Shown here: positions 8,095 through 16,918 of the stretch, in pieces
Layout: every line of letters begins with the position of its first letter
How positions within the stretch are numbered: position 1 is the stretch's first letter
Assembly: GCA_020634245.1 (NCBI GenBank)
Contig: JACKCC010000014.1
Coordinates: forward strand, 243,927-307,926
Source of the DNA: Ardenticatenaceae bacterium
GTDB lineage: Bacteria; Chloroflexota; Anaerolineae; Promineifilales; Promineifilaceae
Direction of reading: 5' to 3'
DNA length: 64,000 bases
Position numbers and translations under genes: made by a program
Notes under the pieces: model-generated
Told to the model about the DNA's origin: nothing
The model's input: only the letters and a program-made list of their open reading frames with translations
The model's database searches: none

Positions 8095-9540
8095 TTATGG
8101 TTTAATAACGGTTGGTAGATAGACTTTATACTCAGGATTAGCAGAAAAGATGTAAGCCGAGCCGGATAGAGGACCATTGTCACTATCCCCAAACGACCCG
8201 ACTACAATTGTGTCACCACTAATAGCCACAGAAGTACCAAACGAGTCACTCGCTGCGCCATCGGCCGCGGTCAATTTAACAGTCTGGGTCATATTACTCC
8301 AACCGCTCACTGGTTTAATAAAGACATAAGCCGAGCCGGAATCAGAGCCGTTGTCATCATCACGGTACGACCCGACCACGACCGTGTTACCATTGATGCC
8401 TACAGCGTAGCGACCAAACTCGTCACCCGCTGCGCCATCATCGGCAGTCAGTTTGGCAGTCTGTGCCATATTACTCCAACCTCCGACCGGCTTGACAAAA
8501 ACGTAGGCCGAGCCAGATCCAGCGCCATTATCATCATCACCATAGGCTCCAACTACGACCGTGTCGTCGCTGACACTCACGGCACGGCCCAAGAAATCTT
8601 CTGGTGCGCCATCATCCGCGGTCAATTTGGCGGTCTGGGTCATATTGCTCCAGCCGCTCAATGGCTTAACAAAGACATAGGCCGAGCCAGATTCAGAACC
8701 ATTGTCATCATCACCAATTGCTCCTACTACAACTGTATCGCCGCTGATAGCTATGGAGTCACGGCCAAACTCGTCACCTGCCGCGCCATCAGCAGAGGTA
8801 AGTTTGGCGGTTTGGGTCATAGTACTCCAACCGCCCACTGGTTTGATAAAGACATAGGCCGAGCCAGAATCAACGCCATTATCATCATCCAGATATGCCC
8901 CGACCACAACCGTGTCGCTACTGACAGCCACGGAGAGACCAAAATTGTCGCCAGTTGCGCCATCTGCAGCAGTTATTTTGGCGGTCTCGGTCATATCGTT
9001 CCAACCGCCCACCGGCTTGACAAAGATATAGGCCGAGCCAGAACTGCTGCCGTTGTCATCATCTCCAACCGCCCCAACCACGACCGTATCGCCACTGACA
9101 GCCACGGCACGGCCGAACCAGTCATCTGCCGCACCATCACTCGCGGTTAGCTTAGCCTGCTGGATCCATATCGTCCCGTTGCGGGAATAAACATAGGCCG
9201 CACCACTATCAGCCCCGTTGTCATCGTCACCATATGCGCCAACGACGACCGTATCTTCTGACACTGCTACTGTGTAAAAATAATCAAATGCTGCGCCATC
9301 GCTCGCAGTTAGTTTGATTTGTTGCACCCAAAGAGGATTAGCCGATGTGTCAGCGAGAATTTGCGCTTGAATGCTTTCCCATTCCACGGAAGCCAAGTCA
9401 TTGGGCGATGAGTTGGTGGACATTGCTGAAGGCGGCGTTGAGGGTGCAGCTTGCGCTGCCTGGGTAAAACTATTTTGTAGGAACCATACTCCCAAGATAA
9501 CGAAAGCAAAGATGATAAGAATGGTTGTTATTTTTCGCAT
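8095..9540 (-). CDS. Secreted seven-blade FG-GAP-type beta-propeller
   Basis: A 481-residue protein. The start is ATG 9540 (MRKITTILIIFAFVIL), preceded by AAGGAG. The longer frame starting at 9567 adds nine residues across that RBS. A signal or anchor (~residues 5-25) is followed by seven ~54-residue repeats with the core VAVSGDTVVVGAYGDDDNG, SGSAYVF and KPVGGW. The DxDxDG-like DDDNG loop in each repeat suggests calcium binding, as in FG-GAP/integrin-alpha propellers. Seven repeats fit one closed propeller. The C terminus is EYKVYLPTVIKP, the same YLP tail as the downstream neighbour. Likely cell-surface or extracellular; ligand unknown. Confidence 0.85.
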   Translation of the reverse strand: MRKITTILIIFAFVILGVWFLQNSFTQAAQAAPSTPPSAMSTNSSPNDLASVEWESIQAQILADTSANPLWVQQIKLTASDGAAFDYFYTVAVSEDTVVVGAYGDDDNGADSGAAYVYSRNGTIWIQQAKLTASDGAADDWFGRAVAVSGDTVVVGAVGDDDNGSSSGSAYIFVKPVGGWNDMTETAKITAADGATGDNFGLSVAVSSDTVVVGAYLDDDNGVDSGSAYVFIKPVGGWSTMTQTAKLTSADGAAGDEFGRDSIAISGDTVVVGAIGDDDNGSESGSAYVFVKPLSGWSNMTQTAKLTADDGAPEDFLGRAVSVSDDTVVVGAYGDDDNGAGSGSAYVFVKPVGGWSNMAQTAKLTADDGAAGDEFGRYAVGINGNTVVVGSYRDDDNGSDSGSAYVFIKPVSGWSNMTQTVKLTAADGAASDSFGTSVAISGDTIVVGSFGDSDNGPLSGSAYIFSANPEYKVYLPTVIKP

Positions 9541-9611
9541 GTTTTTCTCCTTGATATTGGGTAACAATGGATCGAATATAGGAGCGGATAAAAGGAACTA
9601 TTCAATCTGAC

Positions 9612-10079
9612 TTAACCCGTTGTTACATGTGTCGAAATGTGGTTGATGAGTTGCCGCACAAACACGGCCGTTTCCATTCCCCCTTGCCGTAAAAACCGAT
9701 CCGATACATCCAGCCCAGTCTCCAACGCCAATGCATACGTCTGCGACATAGCGGCCACATAGCCATCCGTTTGTAGAATGCGCTGGATAAGCTGGTGGCT
9801 GCGTGGGTCGGATAGAACCGCCGCCGCGCAGGCCGCGCCGCCGGCCAGCAGCAGCAACTGCCGCTTGGCGGTTATAAGTTCATCCGTTTCGGCCAACGAT
9901 TTGTCGGGACGCAGCGTTAGGCCGCGCACACTTTGCACCATACCTGACGTAACGCTGACCAGCGCCACCGCCAATCCTTGCTGCCGCAGTTCAGACAAAC
10001 AATAAACCACTGCCTTTTCATCAAAATGAGACGCAATCAAAATCAACACGTCTGGTGCGGCCAGTTTAGAGCCTTCCAT
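9612..10079 (-). CDS. DJ-1/PfpI-like pseudoenzyme
   Basis: About 155 residues from ATG 10079 (MEGSKLAAPDVLILIASHF). The open frame extends to 10271, but the extra N terminus is translated partly from a repeated intergenic sequence, so I prefer the internal start. The fold signature of the DJ-1/PfpI superfamily is visible: DVLILIASHFDEKAVVYCLSEL, VALVSVTSG, LRPDKSL, and LLLAGGAACAAAVLSDP. At the nucleophile elbow, where active members read A-I-C-H-G, this one reads VAAMSQTYAL. The catalytic cysteine and histidine are replaced, so a hydrolase or chaperone role is unlikely and a ligand-sensing role is possible. It is divergent from a STAND NTPase gene. The start is uncertain. Confidence 0.6.
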   Translation of the reverse strand: MEGSKLAAPDVLILIASHFDEKAVVYCLSELRQQGLAVALVSVTSGMVQSVRGLTLRPDKSLAETDELITAKRQLLLLAGGAACAAAVLSDPRSHQLIQRILQTDGYVAAMSQTYALALETGLDVSDRFLRQGGMETAVFVRQLINHISTHVTTG

Positions 10080-10224
10080 AAAATTTCGTCCTGCCGTCGT
10101 TCCATCGCTTATTCTTAAAAAGGCGGCAAGCCAATTTGCTTGCCGCGATAACCAACCCCTGGGCATGATTTCGAGTGGAACGAACATGGTGTTCAGGATA
10201 AACGCTAAAACGTGTTGATACGGA

Positions 10225-10289
10225 GCAAATTCGTGCGAATATGGCGCAAATTCGTGCGCAAAGGCGTGCAAATGGTGCGAGTTCGTGTA
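10225..10289. promoter_or_regulatory. Operator-like direct repeats, 21-bp period
   Basis: GCAAATTCGTGCG occurs at 10225-10237 and again at 10246-10258, exactly two helical turns apart. A degenerate third copy (GCGAGTTCGTG) lies near 10277. The second copy sits in the near-palindrome GCGCAAATTCGTGCGC. The array lies in the divergent region between the DJ-1-like and STAND genes, where a regulator would be expected to bind. Confidence 0.55.
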
Positions 10290-10366
10290 TGATTGGCGTG
10301 CAATTGCGATTGGACAGGCGTTTGTCTATCGTTTCCCATTACGAAAACCACAACTATCACAGGTTT

Positions 10367-11764
10367 ATGACCAAACAATTGACTCTACAGCAACTACATA
10401 CGGCCGTTCACGCTGCCTTACGCGCCTGGGGCGACCTGGCCGGAGCTGACTTGTTGACCAATTTGCAAATAGTCCAGCAGGAACGCGCCAGGGCGGCCAG
10501 CGATAGTCCCACCGTTCATCGCCTGACGACCAATCAGGTTTTGCTGGAGGGGATTCAAATCTTGCAAAAGCAAGACCCGGTCGAAGCCAAAATTCTGAGT
10601 ATGCGTTTTATGGATGATGAAACGGTTTTGATCGTCGCTAACAGGCTGAATCTCAGTGAAGACCAGATCAAACGCCGCCAACGAGACGCCATTCATCATT
10701 TGACGCAAATTTTGTGGGAACAGGAAACGGCCGTGCGCCAGCAGCAAGCCCACACCCTGGAAGCCCAACTCCTCCCCGCCAGCTACGACCAACTTTTTGG
10801 CGTCCGGGAACGGCTGGATGAACTAGGCCAATACCTGTTTGATCCCGATGGGCCGGGCGTCATTGCCCTGGTTGGCATCGGCGGCATTGGCAAAACTTCC
10901 CTGGCCGACGCCGCTGTACGCCAGGCCATTGCCCAATTTGCCTATCAGGAAATCGTCTGGCTGCGTGTAAATCCCGACGATGTTGGTCCCGACCACGATC
11001 CCGGCTTCACGGCCGATCAGGTACTTACTGGATTGGCCGAAAAGTTATGCCCCCATGCTGCGCCCCAAAACCGCAGTACCGGTTTGCGCCAGGCGCTCAA
11101 AACAATGCCGACTCTGGTGGTGATTGACAACCTGGAATCGGCCGCTGACACAGCCTTTATGCTGGAAATGCTGCAAGATTTGGCCATTCCCAGTAAGTTT
11201 TTGCTAACAACGCGCGTGCGTTTGCCGGCCGCGGCTTCTGTTCACAATATATTTTTGGACGAACTATCCGCTGCGGCTGCGGCCGATCTTGTCCGGCATC
11301 AAGCAAAACTTATTAACCTGCCTGACCTGACCCAGGCCCCGGAAGCGCTCATCGCCCAGATTTACGCAGTGACGGGCGGCAATCCGTTGGCGATTAAGCT
11401 GGTGGTGGGGTTAACGGCCGTTCTCCCCCTGCCCCAAATCCTGGCCGACCTCACCGCTGCCCAAACGAGCGAAATCGAAGCAATGTATCGGCACATTTAC
11501 TGGCAAGCCTGGCACAGCTTAAGCGAAAATGCCCAGATACTGCTGGAAATGATGCCAATGGCTGCCGGAACCGGCGTCAAGCCGGAACAGATGCTGGCCA
11601 TGAGCGATTTATCCCCCAACCAACTCTGGCCGGCCGTTGCCGAACTGGTCAACCGCTCTCTGCTGGAAGCGCGGGGCACGGCCTGGGAACGTCGTTACGG
11701 CATCCATCGCCTGACCGAGTCGTTTTTACGCACAGAAATCATCCATTGGCCAGATTCACCGTAA
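10367..11764 (+). CDS. STAND/NB-ARC NTPase with sigma-r4-like HTH
   Basis: A 465-residue regulator. ATG 10367 (MTKQLTLQQL) is chosen; the open frame runs upstream through repeat DNA. Residues ~45-115 resemble a sigma-70 region 4 helix-turn-helix (VEAKILSMRFMDDETVLIVANRLNLSEDQIKRRQ). The NB-ARC core follows: P-loop GIGGIGKTSLA (~170), Walker B PTLVVIDNLES, a sensor segment KFLLTTR, and the GNPLAIKL motif. The C terminus is a winged-helix-like region. STAND NTPases are signal-triggered switches that oligomerise on activation. The usual repeat sensor is missing here, but a separate TPR gene begins ten bases downstream and could supply it. Cytoplasmic. Role (transcription control or defence) not determinable. 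Confidence 0.85.
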   Translation: MTKQLTLQQLHTAVHAALRAWGDLAGADLLTNLQIVQQERARAASDSPTVHRLTTNQVLLEGIQILQKQDPVEAKILSMRFMDDETVLIVANRLNLSEDQIKRRQRDAIHHLTQILWEQETAVRQQQAHTLEAQLLPASYDQLFGVRERLDELGQYLFDPDGPGVIALVGIGGIGKTSLADAAVRQAIAQFAYQEIVWLRVNPDDVGPDHDPGFTADQVLTGLAEKLCPHAAPQNRSTGLRQALKTMPTLVVIDNLESAADTAFMLEMLQDLAIPSKFLLTTRVRLPAAASVHNIFLDELSAAAAADLVRHQAKLINLPDLTQAPEALIAQIYAVTGGNPLAIKLVVGLTAVLPLPQILADLTAAQTSEIEAMYRHIYWQAWHSLSENAQILLEMMPMAAGTGVKPEQMLAMSDLSPNQLWPAVAELVNRSLLEARGTAWERRYGIHRLTESFLRTEIIHWPDSP

Positions 11765-11774
11765 ACGGTAATCC

Positions 11775-12598
11775 GTGAACAGTAATCCGATGACCGATAA
11801 CTGCTTACCATCGCCCAGCCCGCGTTTCCTACGTGGTTTACAGGCTAACTTGCGTTATTGGCAGGCGCAAACAGCCGTTATCAACGACGACATCATCCGC
11901 AACCTGGACCCCGACTTTCCCAACGTACTGCAAGTGGTGGAGATGGGGCTGGTGTTGGCTGAGACGTGGCCGGACACGGCCGTTCTCATCCTGCAATGTT
12001 TCTTCTGGGTGGAAGGCAGCGGGCGCGTCCCTCAATGGCAGCCGTTGGTCGAAAAATGTTTGGCCGTCATGCCCACCCCTGACGATTGGCTGGAATTTCG
12101 GCTGTTGAAGCAGTTGGGGCAATTTCAGCGGATACAGTGGGATTTGGATACGGCCGTCAACACCTTCCAACAAGCCAGAGTAGGCGCCCAAACCCTACAA
12201 GATGATCAAGCCATCGCCGAAATTCACATGAATTTGTGCCAGACCCTCCATCGCCAACACCGGTACGACGATGCGCAAGCTGCGGGAGTAAAAGCTTTAA
12301 CGCTCTTCACCGAGTCACAATGCCGGTTAAAAGCGACAACTATGCAGAGCCTGGGGCATCTTGCTCAGGAACAAGGACAATATGATTTGGCCGAAACTCA
12401 CTTCCGGGAGGCATTAAATTTGATGCGTAACTGCGAAATCACCTCAATTACCGACATCACCCGAACAATGGATGCGCTGGCGGAAACGCACCGGGCCAAA
12501 AAACAATATGCCTCAGCCATTCAACTTTACCAGGAGATCGCTGACCTGCTGGCGGCTACAACCGAAGATGAAGATAAAATCAGGGTCAATCTTAATAA
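11775..12598 (+). pseudogene. TPR protein, 5' part, interrupted by IS
   Basis: This frame starts at GTG 11775, or ATG 11790 in the same frame. It gives ~270 residues of helical TPR units (for example AIAEIHMNLCQTLHRQHRYDDAQAAG and YDLAETHFREALNLM) and is cut at the 7-base target duplication TTAATAA (12592-12598) of an insertion sequence. Removing the IS and one TTAATAA restores one uninterrupted frame with 13628-14051: 1248 bases, 415 residues, reading RVNLNKGSLFYDLDNLEEA across the junction. The gene follows the STAND NTPase by ten bases and probably encoded its sensor partner. A truncated product ending inside the IS may still be made. Confidence 0.9.
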
Positions 12599-13620
12599 CT
12601 CATGTTACGCGCAGATAGCGCGAAGGTTAACATAATTATAAAATCCAGGTCTTGGAGAATCAGCCTATGAACTACAATATCCTCGACCTGTATTCAGACT
12701 ATTTGTTAAGCTCATTTGGACAAACGACAGCTACCGGACTGGCTAGATTACTTGAAGGTGAAATCAGCCATGACCAAGTCACTCGCATGCTCGCCAGTGA
12801 AAAATTGACGGCGAAGACATGGTGGAAACTGGTCAAACCACAGGTACGGCAAATCGAACGAGAAGATGGTGTCATGATTGTCGACGATCCATTGTAAGCA
12901 TACAGATGGAATGGATATCTGTTCATGACCACGCCAAAGACAAACTGTCGGTATCAACTTCATACAACTTGTGAAGCCCAGGAATCGCTTTGAGTGTCCT
13001 TCTGTGTCCAAGAAGAACCTATCTTGACAAGAAAAGAAAAGTGCCGACCAGAATGAATATCGTCGCATTGCAGACGCACACGCATCCGTTCAGTTGTTCA
13101 ATGATGGTTTGCCTCGGCAAAACATGGATTGTGAAGTTGGATGGAGAAAGTTCAATGGGGCTCAGGGCAATGGTGGCTTTGTCGAGGAATAAAGCCGGCC
13201 AGTATCACGGATTGAAGACATGAACTACCAGAGGCGTCCCGATCATCTATCTGGAAGTCCATTCCTTACAGCTACACGGTTTTCACAAACGGAATGGCTC
13301 AACCGGCGTGCGTTATCCGGTAACCAGTGCGACCCTGAGTGCGACCATCATTACAATCTACCAAGACGGTGAGAGAAGATCGGTCATCGCAAAATATGGC
13401 GCTAACTCAATCGCCAACCCGTACCGAAACAACGCAAACGAATCATTTCGTGGCGGCGCTGTGGTCGTTTGTCAAAATGGAGTTGTTAAAGGTCCGAACA
13501 AAGAAAAATCATTATCAGTTGAAAAACCAGTTGTATTTATCCGCCTTGCAACAGGCTTTTCATGAACTGCAGCAGCTTCAGCCGGTTTCACTGGTTCAAG
13601 CTGCTACTGCGTAACATCAG
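12599..13620 (+). mobile_element. IS4-type insertion sequence, copy 1 (damaged)
   Basis: Terminal inverted repeats CTCATGTTACGC (12599-12610) and GCGTAACATCAG (13609-13620) are flanked by the 7-base duplication TTAATAA (12592-12598 and 13621-13627). The first ~295 and last ~230 bases appear identical to the intact copy at 27428-28584. The middle ~500 bases differ by many small, mainly deletional changes, so this copy is 1022 bases against 1157. Identical ends around a noisy core look more like uncorrected consensus errors than decay. No ACGGCCGT motif is inside. Confidence 0.93.
12667..13617 (+). pseudogene. IS4-type transposase, frame-broken copy
   Basis: ATG 12667 opens the same N terminus as the intact transposase (MNYNILDLYSDYLLSSFGQ) through the first catalytic region VMIVDD, then stops at about 12897 after a deletion. 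The last part (NMALTQSPTRTETTQ to the C terminus VSLVQAATA) is again identical but in another frame. Between them most of the second catalytic Asp and Y-R-E-K region is scrambled by indels. As written it is non-functional. If the core is a consensus error, the real copy could be intact. Confidence 0.85.
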
Positions 13621-13627
13621 TTAATAA

Positions 13628-14051
13628 GGGCAGTCTATTCTATGATCTGGACAATCTTGAAGAAGCCGAAGCTGCGTTTTGGCAGGCCGAACTCATGCTA
13701 AGACAGCAAAAAGGATTGTTGCCCTTAAAAGCGTTGGTCGCCAATAACCTGGGGTGTGTATTACGTAAGCGTCAAGAATGGTCAGCCGCCGGGCGTTATC
13801 ACCAGCAAAGCATCAATCTTTACCGACAAATCGGAAACAAGTTAATGTTAGCGAATGCCATTGGCAATTTTGCCAAACTATACAAGCTGCAAAGACGGTA
13901 TCCAGAAGCGCTGCGTTACTTTGATGAAGCGATGGCCCTGGCCGTCCAATTTCCCGACAATATCTGGGCCAAAGAACGCCTGGCTGATTTTGCTAAAAAT
14001 AAAACCGAGTTGATTCGGGAAATGGAAGGCATAGGGATGACAAGCAGTTGA
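13628..14051 (+). pseudogene. TPR protein, 3' part after the IS
   Basis: About 140 residues in frame with the 5' part once the IS and one target duplication are removed. It holds three further TPR-like units (LKALVANNLGCVLRKRQEW, LANAIGNFAKLYKLQRRY, ALRYFDEAMALAVQF) and ends GIGMTSS. An internal ATG (13695) could start a short peptide, but no good RBS is seen. It converges on the small secreted-peptide gene at 14071. Confidence 0.88.
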
Positions 14052-14070
14052 CTTGCCATCCCCACGTTAA

Positions 14071-14208
14071 TTAGCCGCCGCACGTCTGTCCTGACGTTGG
14101 TGGGCACTCATTCCCATTGACCGCTGACTGCGCAGGCGATAGGAGGAACATGACCAACACGGCCGTTGCCAACAAAACATGAACCTTGACACGAACTTTC
14201 TGATACAT
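14071..14208 (-). CDS. Small secreted two-cysteine peptide
   Basis: A 45-codon gene with a strong RBS (AGGAGAG, six bases before ATG 14208). The product has a basic start (MYQKVRVKVHV), a hydrophobic core (LLATAVLVMFLLS) and a plausible signal-peptidase site near AQSA. It then has a ~16-residue tail VNGNECPPTSGQTCGG with two cysteines that could form a disulphide loop. An ACGGCCGT copy encodes the TAV of the signal region. It is divergent from the HTH-STAND-TPR gene at 14434 and convergent with the TPR gene. No family recognised. A secreted signal or toxin-like peptide is an inference from shape only. Confidence 0.6.
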   Translation of the reverse strand: MYQKVRVKVHVLLATAVLVMFLLSPAQSAVNGNECPPTSGQTCGG

Positions 14209-14433
14209 CACGACTCTCCTTTACAGGCTGGTGACTCGTTGAGAATGGCGCGCCGTGCAGAAGGATGACCCCCTGCACCTCATGAGATGCCCAAGAGTCG
14301 TGGCTCAATAAATTGATTGATTTACAAAGAACTTTGTGCGGCCGTCAGCACAAACCTGATAATCATTTTTGTGGGAAATCCAATCTTTGTCTGCCCCCAC
14401 TCAAGGGTCAAATGATGGTGTAGAGTGTAAAAG

Positions 14434-16737
14434 ATGGCTGAACACTTTGGCGATGTATTCAAAGAATATTTGCAAATAACTGGTGAAACGCCTGCGCCGT
14501 TAGCCCGCCGGACAGGGCTATCCAGGGAAACCTTGATTAACTGGCGCAAAGGGCGAGTAAAGCAGCCCCATCGCTGGCAAGATATCGCCCTGGTGGCCTC
14601 TGTTTTAGGCTTGCATGTTGATGCGGCCACACGCCTTCTACAGTCGGCCGGTTATCCGTCTGTGGTTGAATTGATAGAGGGTTTTCAGGCGAAAGGGGAC
14701 ATGCTTTTTTTACAGCCATGGATCGAGGAGTTGCGCGCACGCGACCGTTTTATAGCCTTGCTGCCACCACGTCCCGTTAATTTTACAAATCGCGTAGCCG
14801 AATTAACCGATCTGGCGGAAAGGTTGCAACCAGGAAGCGTTGTTGCCCTTTGTGGGCCTGGGGGAATTGGCAAAACGGCGTTAGCTTCTGAATTATTGTA
14901 TCGGTTAATTGATGATGGCCGTCTTTACGTCCGTTTTCCTGATGGCGTCATCTTTTACAGCTTTTACGGCCGTTCCGACTCCGCCGGCGCATTTGAACAC
15001 ATCATCAAAAGCTATGAGCCTCAGGCCCGCGACTTTTCTCCTGAAGCCGCAGCGCGGCTTCTTAGCCGGAAAAAAGCGCTACTCGTTCTGGATGGAACTG
15101 AAGAGGCGATCAACCTGTCTGACATACTGACGGTTATTGGTTCCACTACTGTAATAATCACAAGCCGCAGGCGTCAAGATGCCCCAGGACGATTTCAGGA
15201 CCTGTCACCGTTAACCAAACAGGATGCACTGTATCTGCTGCGTACCTGGAGTCCTCAACAAATCGATCATGAAGCGGCCGCCGAGCGTATATGTGAATTA
15301 GTTGGATATTTGCCGTTAGCGGTACGGCTGGTGGGGCGTTATTTGTACGTAACTGGGGAAACGGCCACTGACTATCTGGCCTGGTTGGAAGCAACGCCGC
15401 TGCAAGCACTCAATCCGGATGGCATTCAACGACGAGAAGAGAGTGTTCCTTGGCTGCTTGAACGCAGTCTTGAGCAAGTTGGACCTTTAGCTGAACAGAT
15501 TTTGGGGAGCATTGGTCTGTTAGCCTTGGCCCCTTTTAGCCGCGAGGAAGTTGCTGCGGCTTTGCCCGATATAACAGTTGGTCCGCTGTTGAACCAACTC
15601 GTCGCTTATGGGGTGCTGCTGCGAATGGGAACCCGGTATGAAGTGTCGCACGCGCTGGTGCATACATACGGCCGTTACCACTTTCAAGCCAACGTGGAAA
15701 CGGCCGTCAGATTGGCTGAATACTATGCCTCATTAGCCACCGAACAAACCAAACACGGACAAGAAGGCTATACCCGGCTAGACGAAGTACGGACACATTT
15801 TGTACCGGTTTTAAGCTATTGCCTGTCAGGTGGGCGATGGGCGACAGTGCAAAATTTGACCACATCCGTTGATAAATATCTTGGTGATCAAGGTCATTGG
15901 ACGGAAATCATCAAGATTATCGGCATCGGTCTGACAGCCGCTCGCAAATCAGGAGAAAAACAAAACGAGGTTCGTTTTCTGGCTCGAAAAGGGCTGATAC
16001 TCTGTCGCCTTGGTCAGGTCAAACAGGCCATATTGATAAATGAGCAATCATTGTCTTTAGCCCAGGAAATAGGCGATCGGAATGGTGAAGCGCAGAATTT
16101 AAGCAATTTAGGGATTGCCTGCAATTACTTGGGACAAATGGATCGGGCAATAGAATTCCATCAGCAAGCGTTGCTTATTAGGCAAGAAACAGGCAATAGA
16201 AAAGGCGAGTCACAAGATTTGGGCAACTTAGGAAACGCTTACTATCACATGGGACAAATCGAATTGTCCATAGATTACCATCAGCAGGCATTATTATTGG
16301 TCAAAGCGTTAGATAACGCAGAGTATATGACTGCAAAATGGCTTAATAATCTGGGGAACTTATACCATGTTCAAGACCAAATAGAGCAGGCTAAAATATA
16401 CTTGCAACAATCGTTGGCGCTTTCACGTGAGATAGGCTATTTGGAATGTATGGGTGATGTCCTTATAAATTTAGGCGTCATCGATTTTGAATCCGGGCAT
16501 ATGGAAACGGCCGAAACGTTTTACGAACAGGCTTTGGTTGTAAAACGTAAAATAGGACACAAGTTAGGCGTAGGGAGCTGTTTGCATAATCTTGGTGAAT
16601 TACATAAGGAATTAGGCAATCATATGCTGGCCCGCCAATATTTGAGCCAGTCTTTGGCTGTTTTTAACGAAATCCAATCGCCGTTTGCCAATGAGTCTCA
16701 GAAATTGTTAGCCGAACTGAAGGGTAACGCTTCTTGA
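14434..16737 (+). CDS. HTH-STAND-TPR regulator
   Basis: A 767-residue single-chain STAND protein. Residues ~1-65 are a Cro/C1-type HTH (FKEYLQITGETPAPLARRTG, LSRETLINWRKGRVKQPHRW). NB-ARC spans ~110-390 with P-loop GPGGIGKTALA (~145), Walker B ALLVLDGTEEA, sensor TVIITSRRR and a GYLPLAVRLVG motif. The C-terminal half carries at least six TPR/Kelch-like helical repeats (NGEAQNLSNLGIACNYLGQ, KGESQDLGNLGNAYYHMGQ and so on). The family works as signal-gated switches in antibiotic-pathway control, development or anti-phage defence. With the 10.4-14 kb STAND/TPR pair it forms a regulatory island. The gene is intact. Confidence 0.9.
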   Translation: MAEHFGDVFKEYLQITGETPAPLARRTGLSRETLINWRKGRVKQPHRWQDIALVASVLGLHVDAATRLLQSAGYPSVVELIEGFQAKGDMLFLQPWIEELRARDRFIALLPPRPVNFTNRVAELTDLAERLQPGSVVALCGPGGIGKTALASELLYRLIDDGRLYVRFPDGVIFYSFYGRSDSAGAFEHIIKSYEPQARDFSPEAAARLLSRKKALLVLDGTEEAINLSDILTVIGSTTVIITSRRRQDAPGRFQDLSPLTKQDALYLLRTWSPQQIDHEAAAERICELVGYLPLAVRLVGRYLYVTGETATDYLAWLEATPLQALNPDGIQRREESVPWLLERSLEQVGPLAEQILGSIGLLALAPFSREEVAAALPDITVGPLLNQLVAYGVLLRMGTRYEVSHALVHTYGRYHFQANVETAVRLAEYYASLATEQTKHGQEGYTRLDEVRTHFVPVLSYCLSGGRWATVQNLTTSVDKYLGDQGHWTEIIKIIGIGLTAARKSGEKQNEVRFLARKGLILCRLGQVKQAILINEQSLSLAQEIGDRNGEAQNLSNLGIACNYLGQMDRAIEFHQQALLIRQETGNRKGESQDLGNLGNAYYHMGQIELSIDYHQQALLLVKALDNAEYMTAKWLNNLGNLYHVQDQIEQAKIYLQQSLALSREIGYLECMGDVLINLGVIDFESGHMETAETFYEQALVVKRKIGHKLGVGSCLHNLGELHKELGNHMLARQYLSQSLAVFNEIQSPFANESQKLLAELKGNAS

Positions 16738-16918
16738 TAAGCCAGACCATGTTGTTCCATAAAAATAAAAGAGTGGTCACCGGTATCATTGTTTTTGAAT
16801 TTCTCGCTGCTCCACCCACAAAAAACGTCAATTGTGAAAGATTTTCCTCCCTGATACGTTAATCAAGTGTAAACCAATTCAAGATTGGCCGGCACGATCA
16901 CAATTTAAGGAAAAGAAT

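Noticed and set aside
14108..14308. 66-residue minus-strand open frame
   Set aside because: It overlaps the 45-residue peptide in another frame and lacks an RBS; the peptide has AGGAGAG and a signal-like core.
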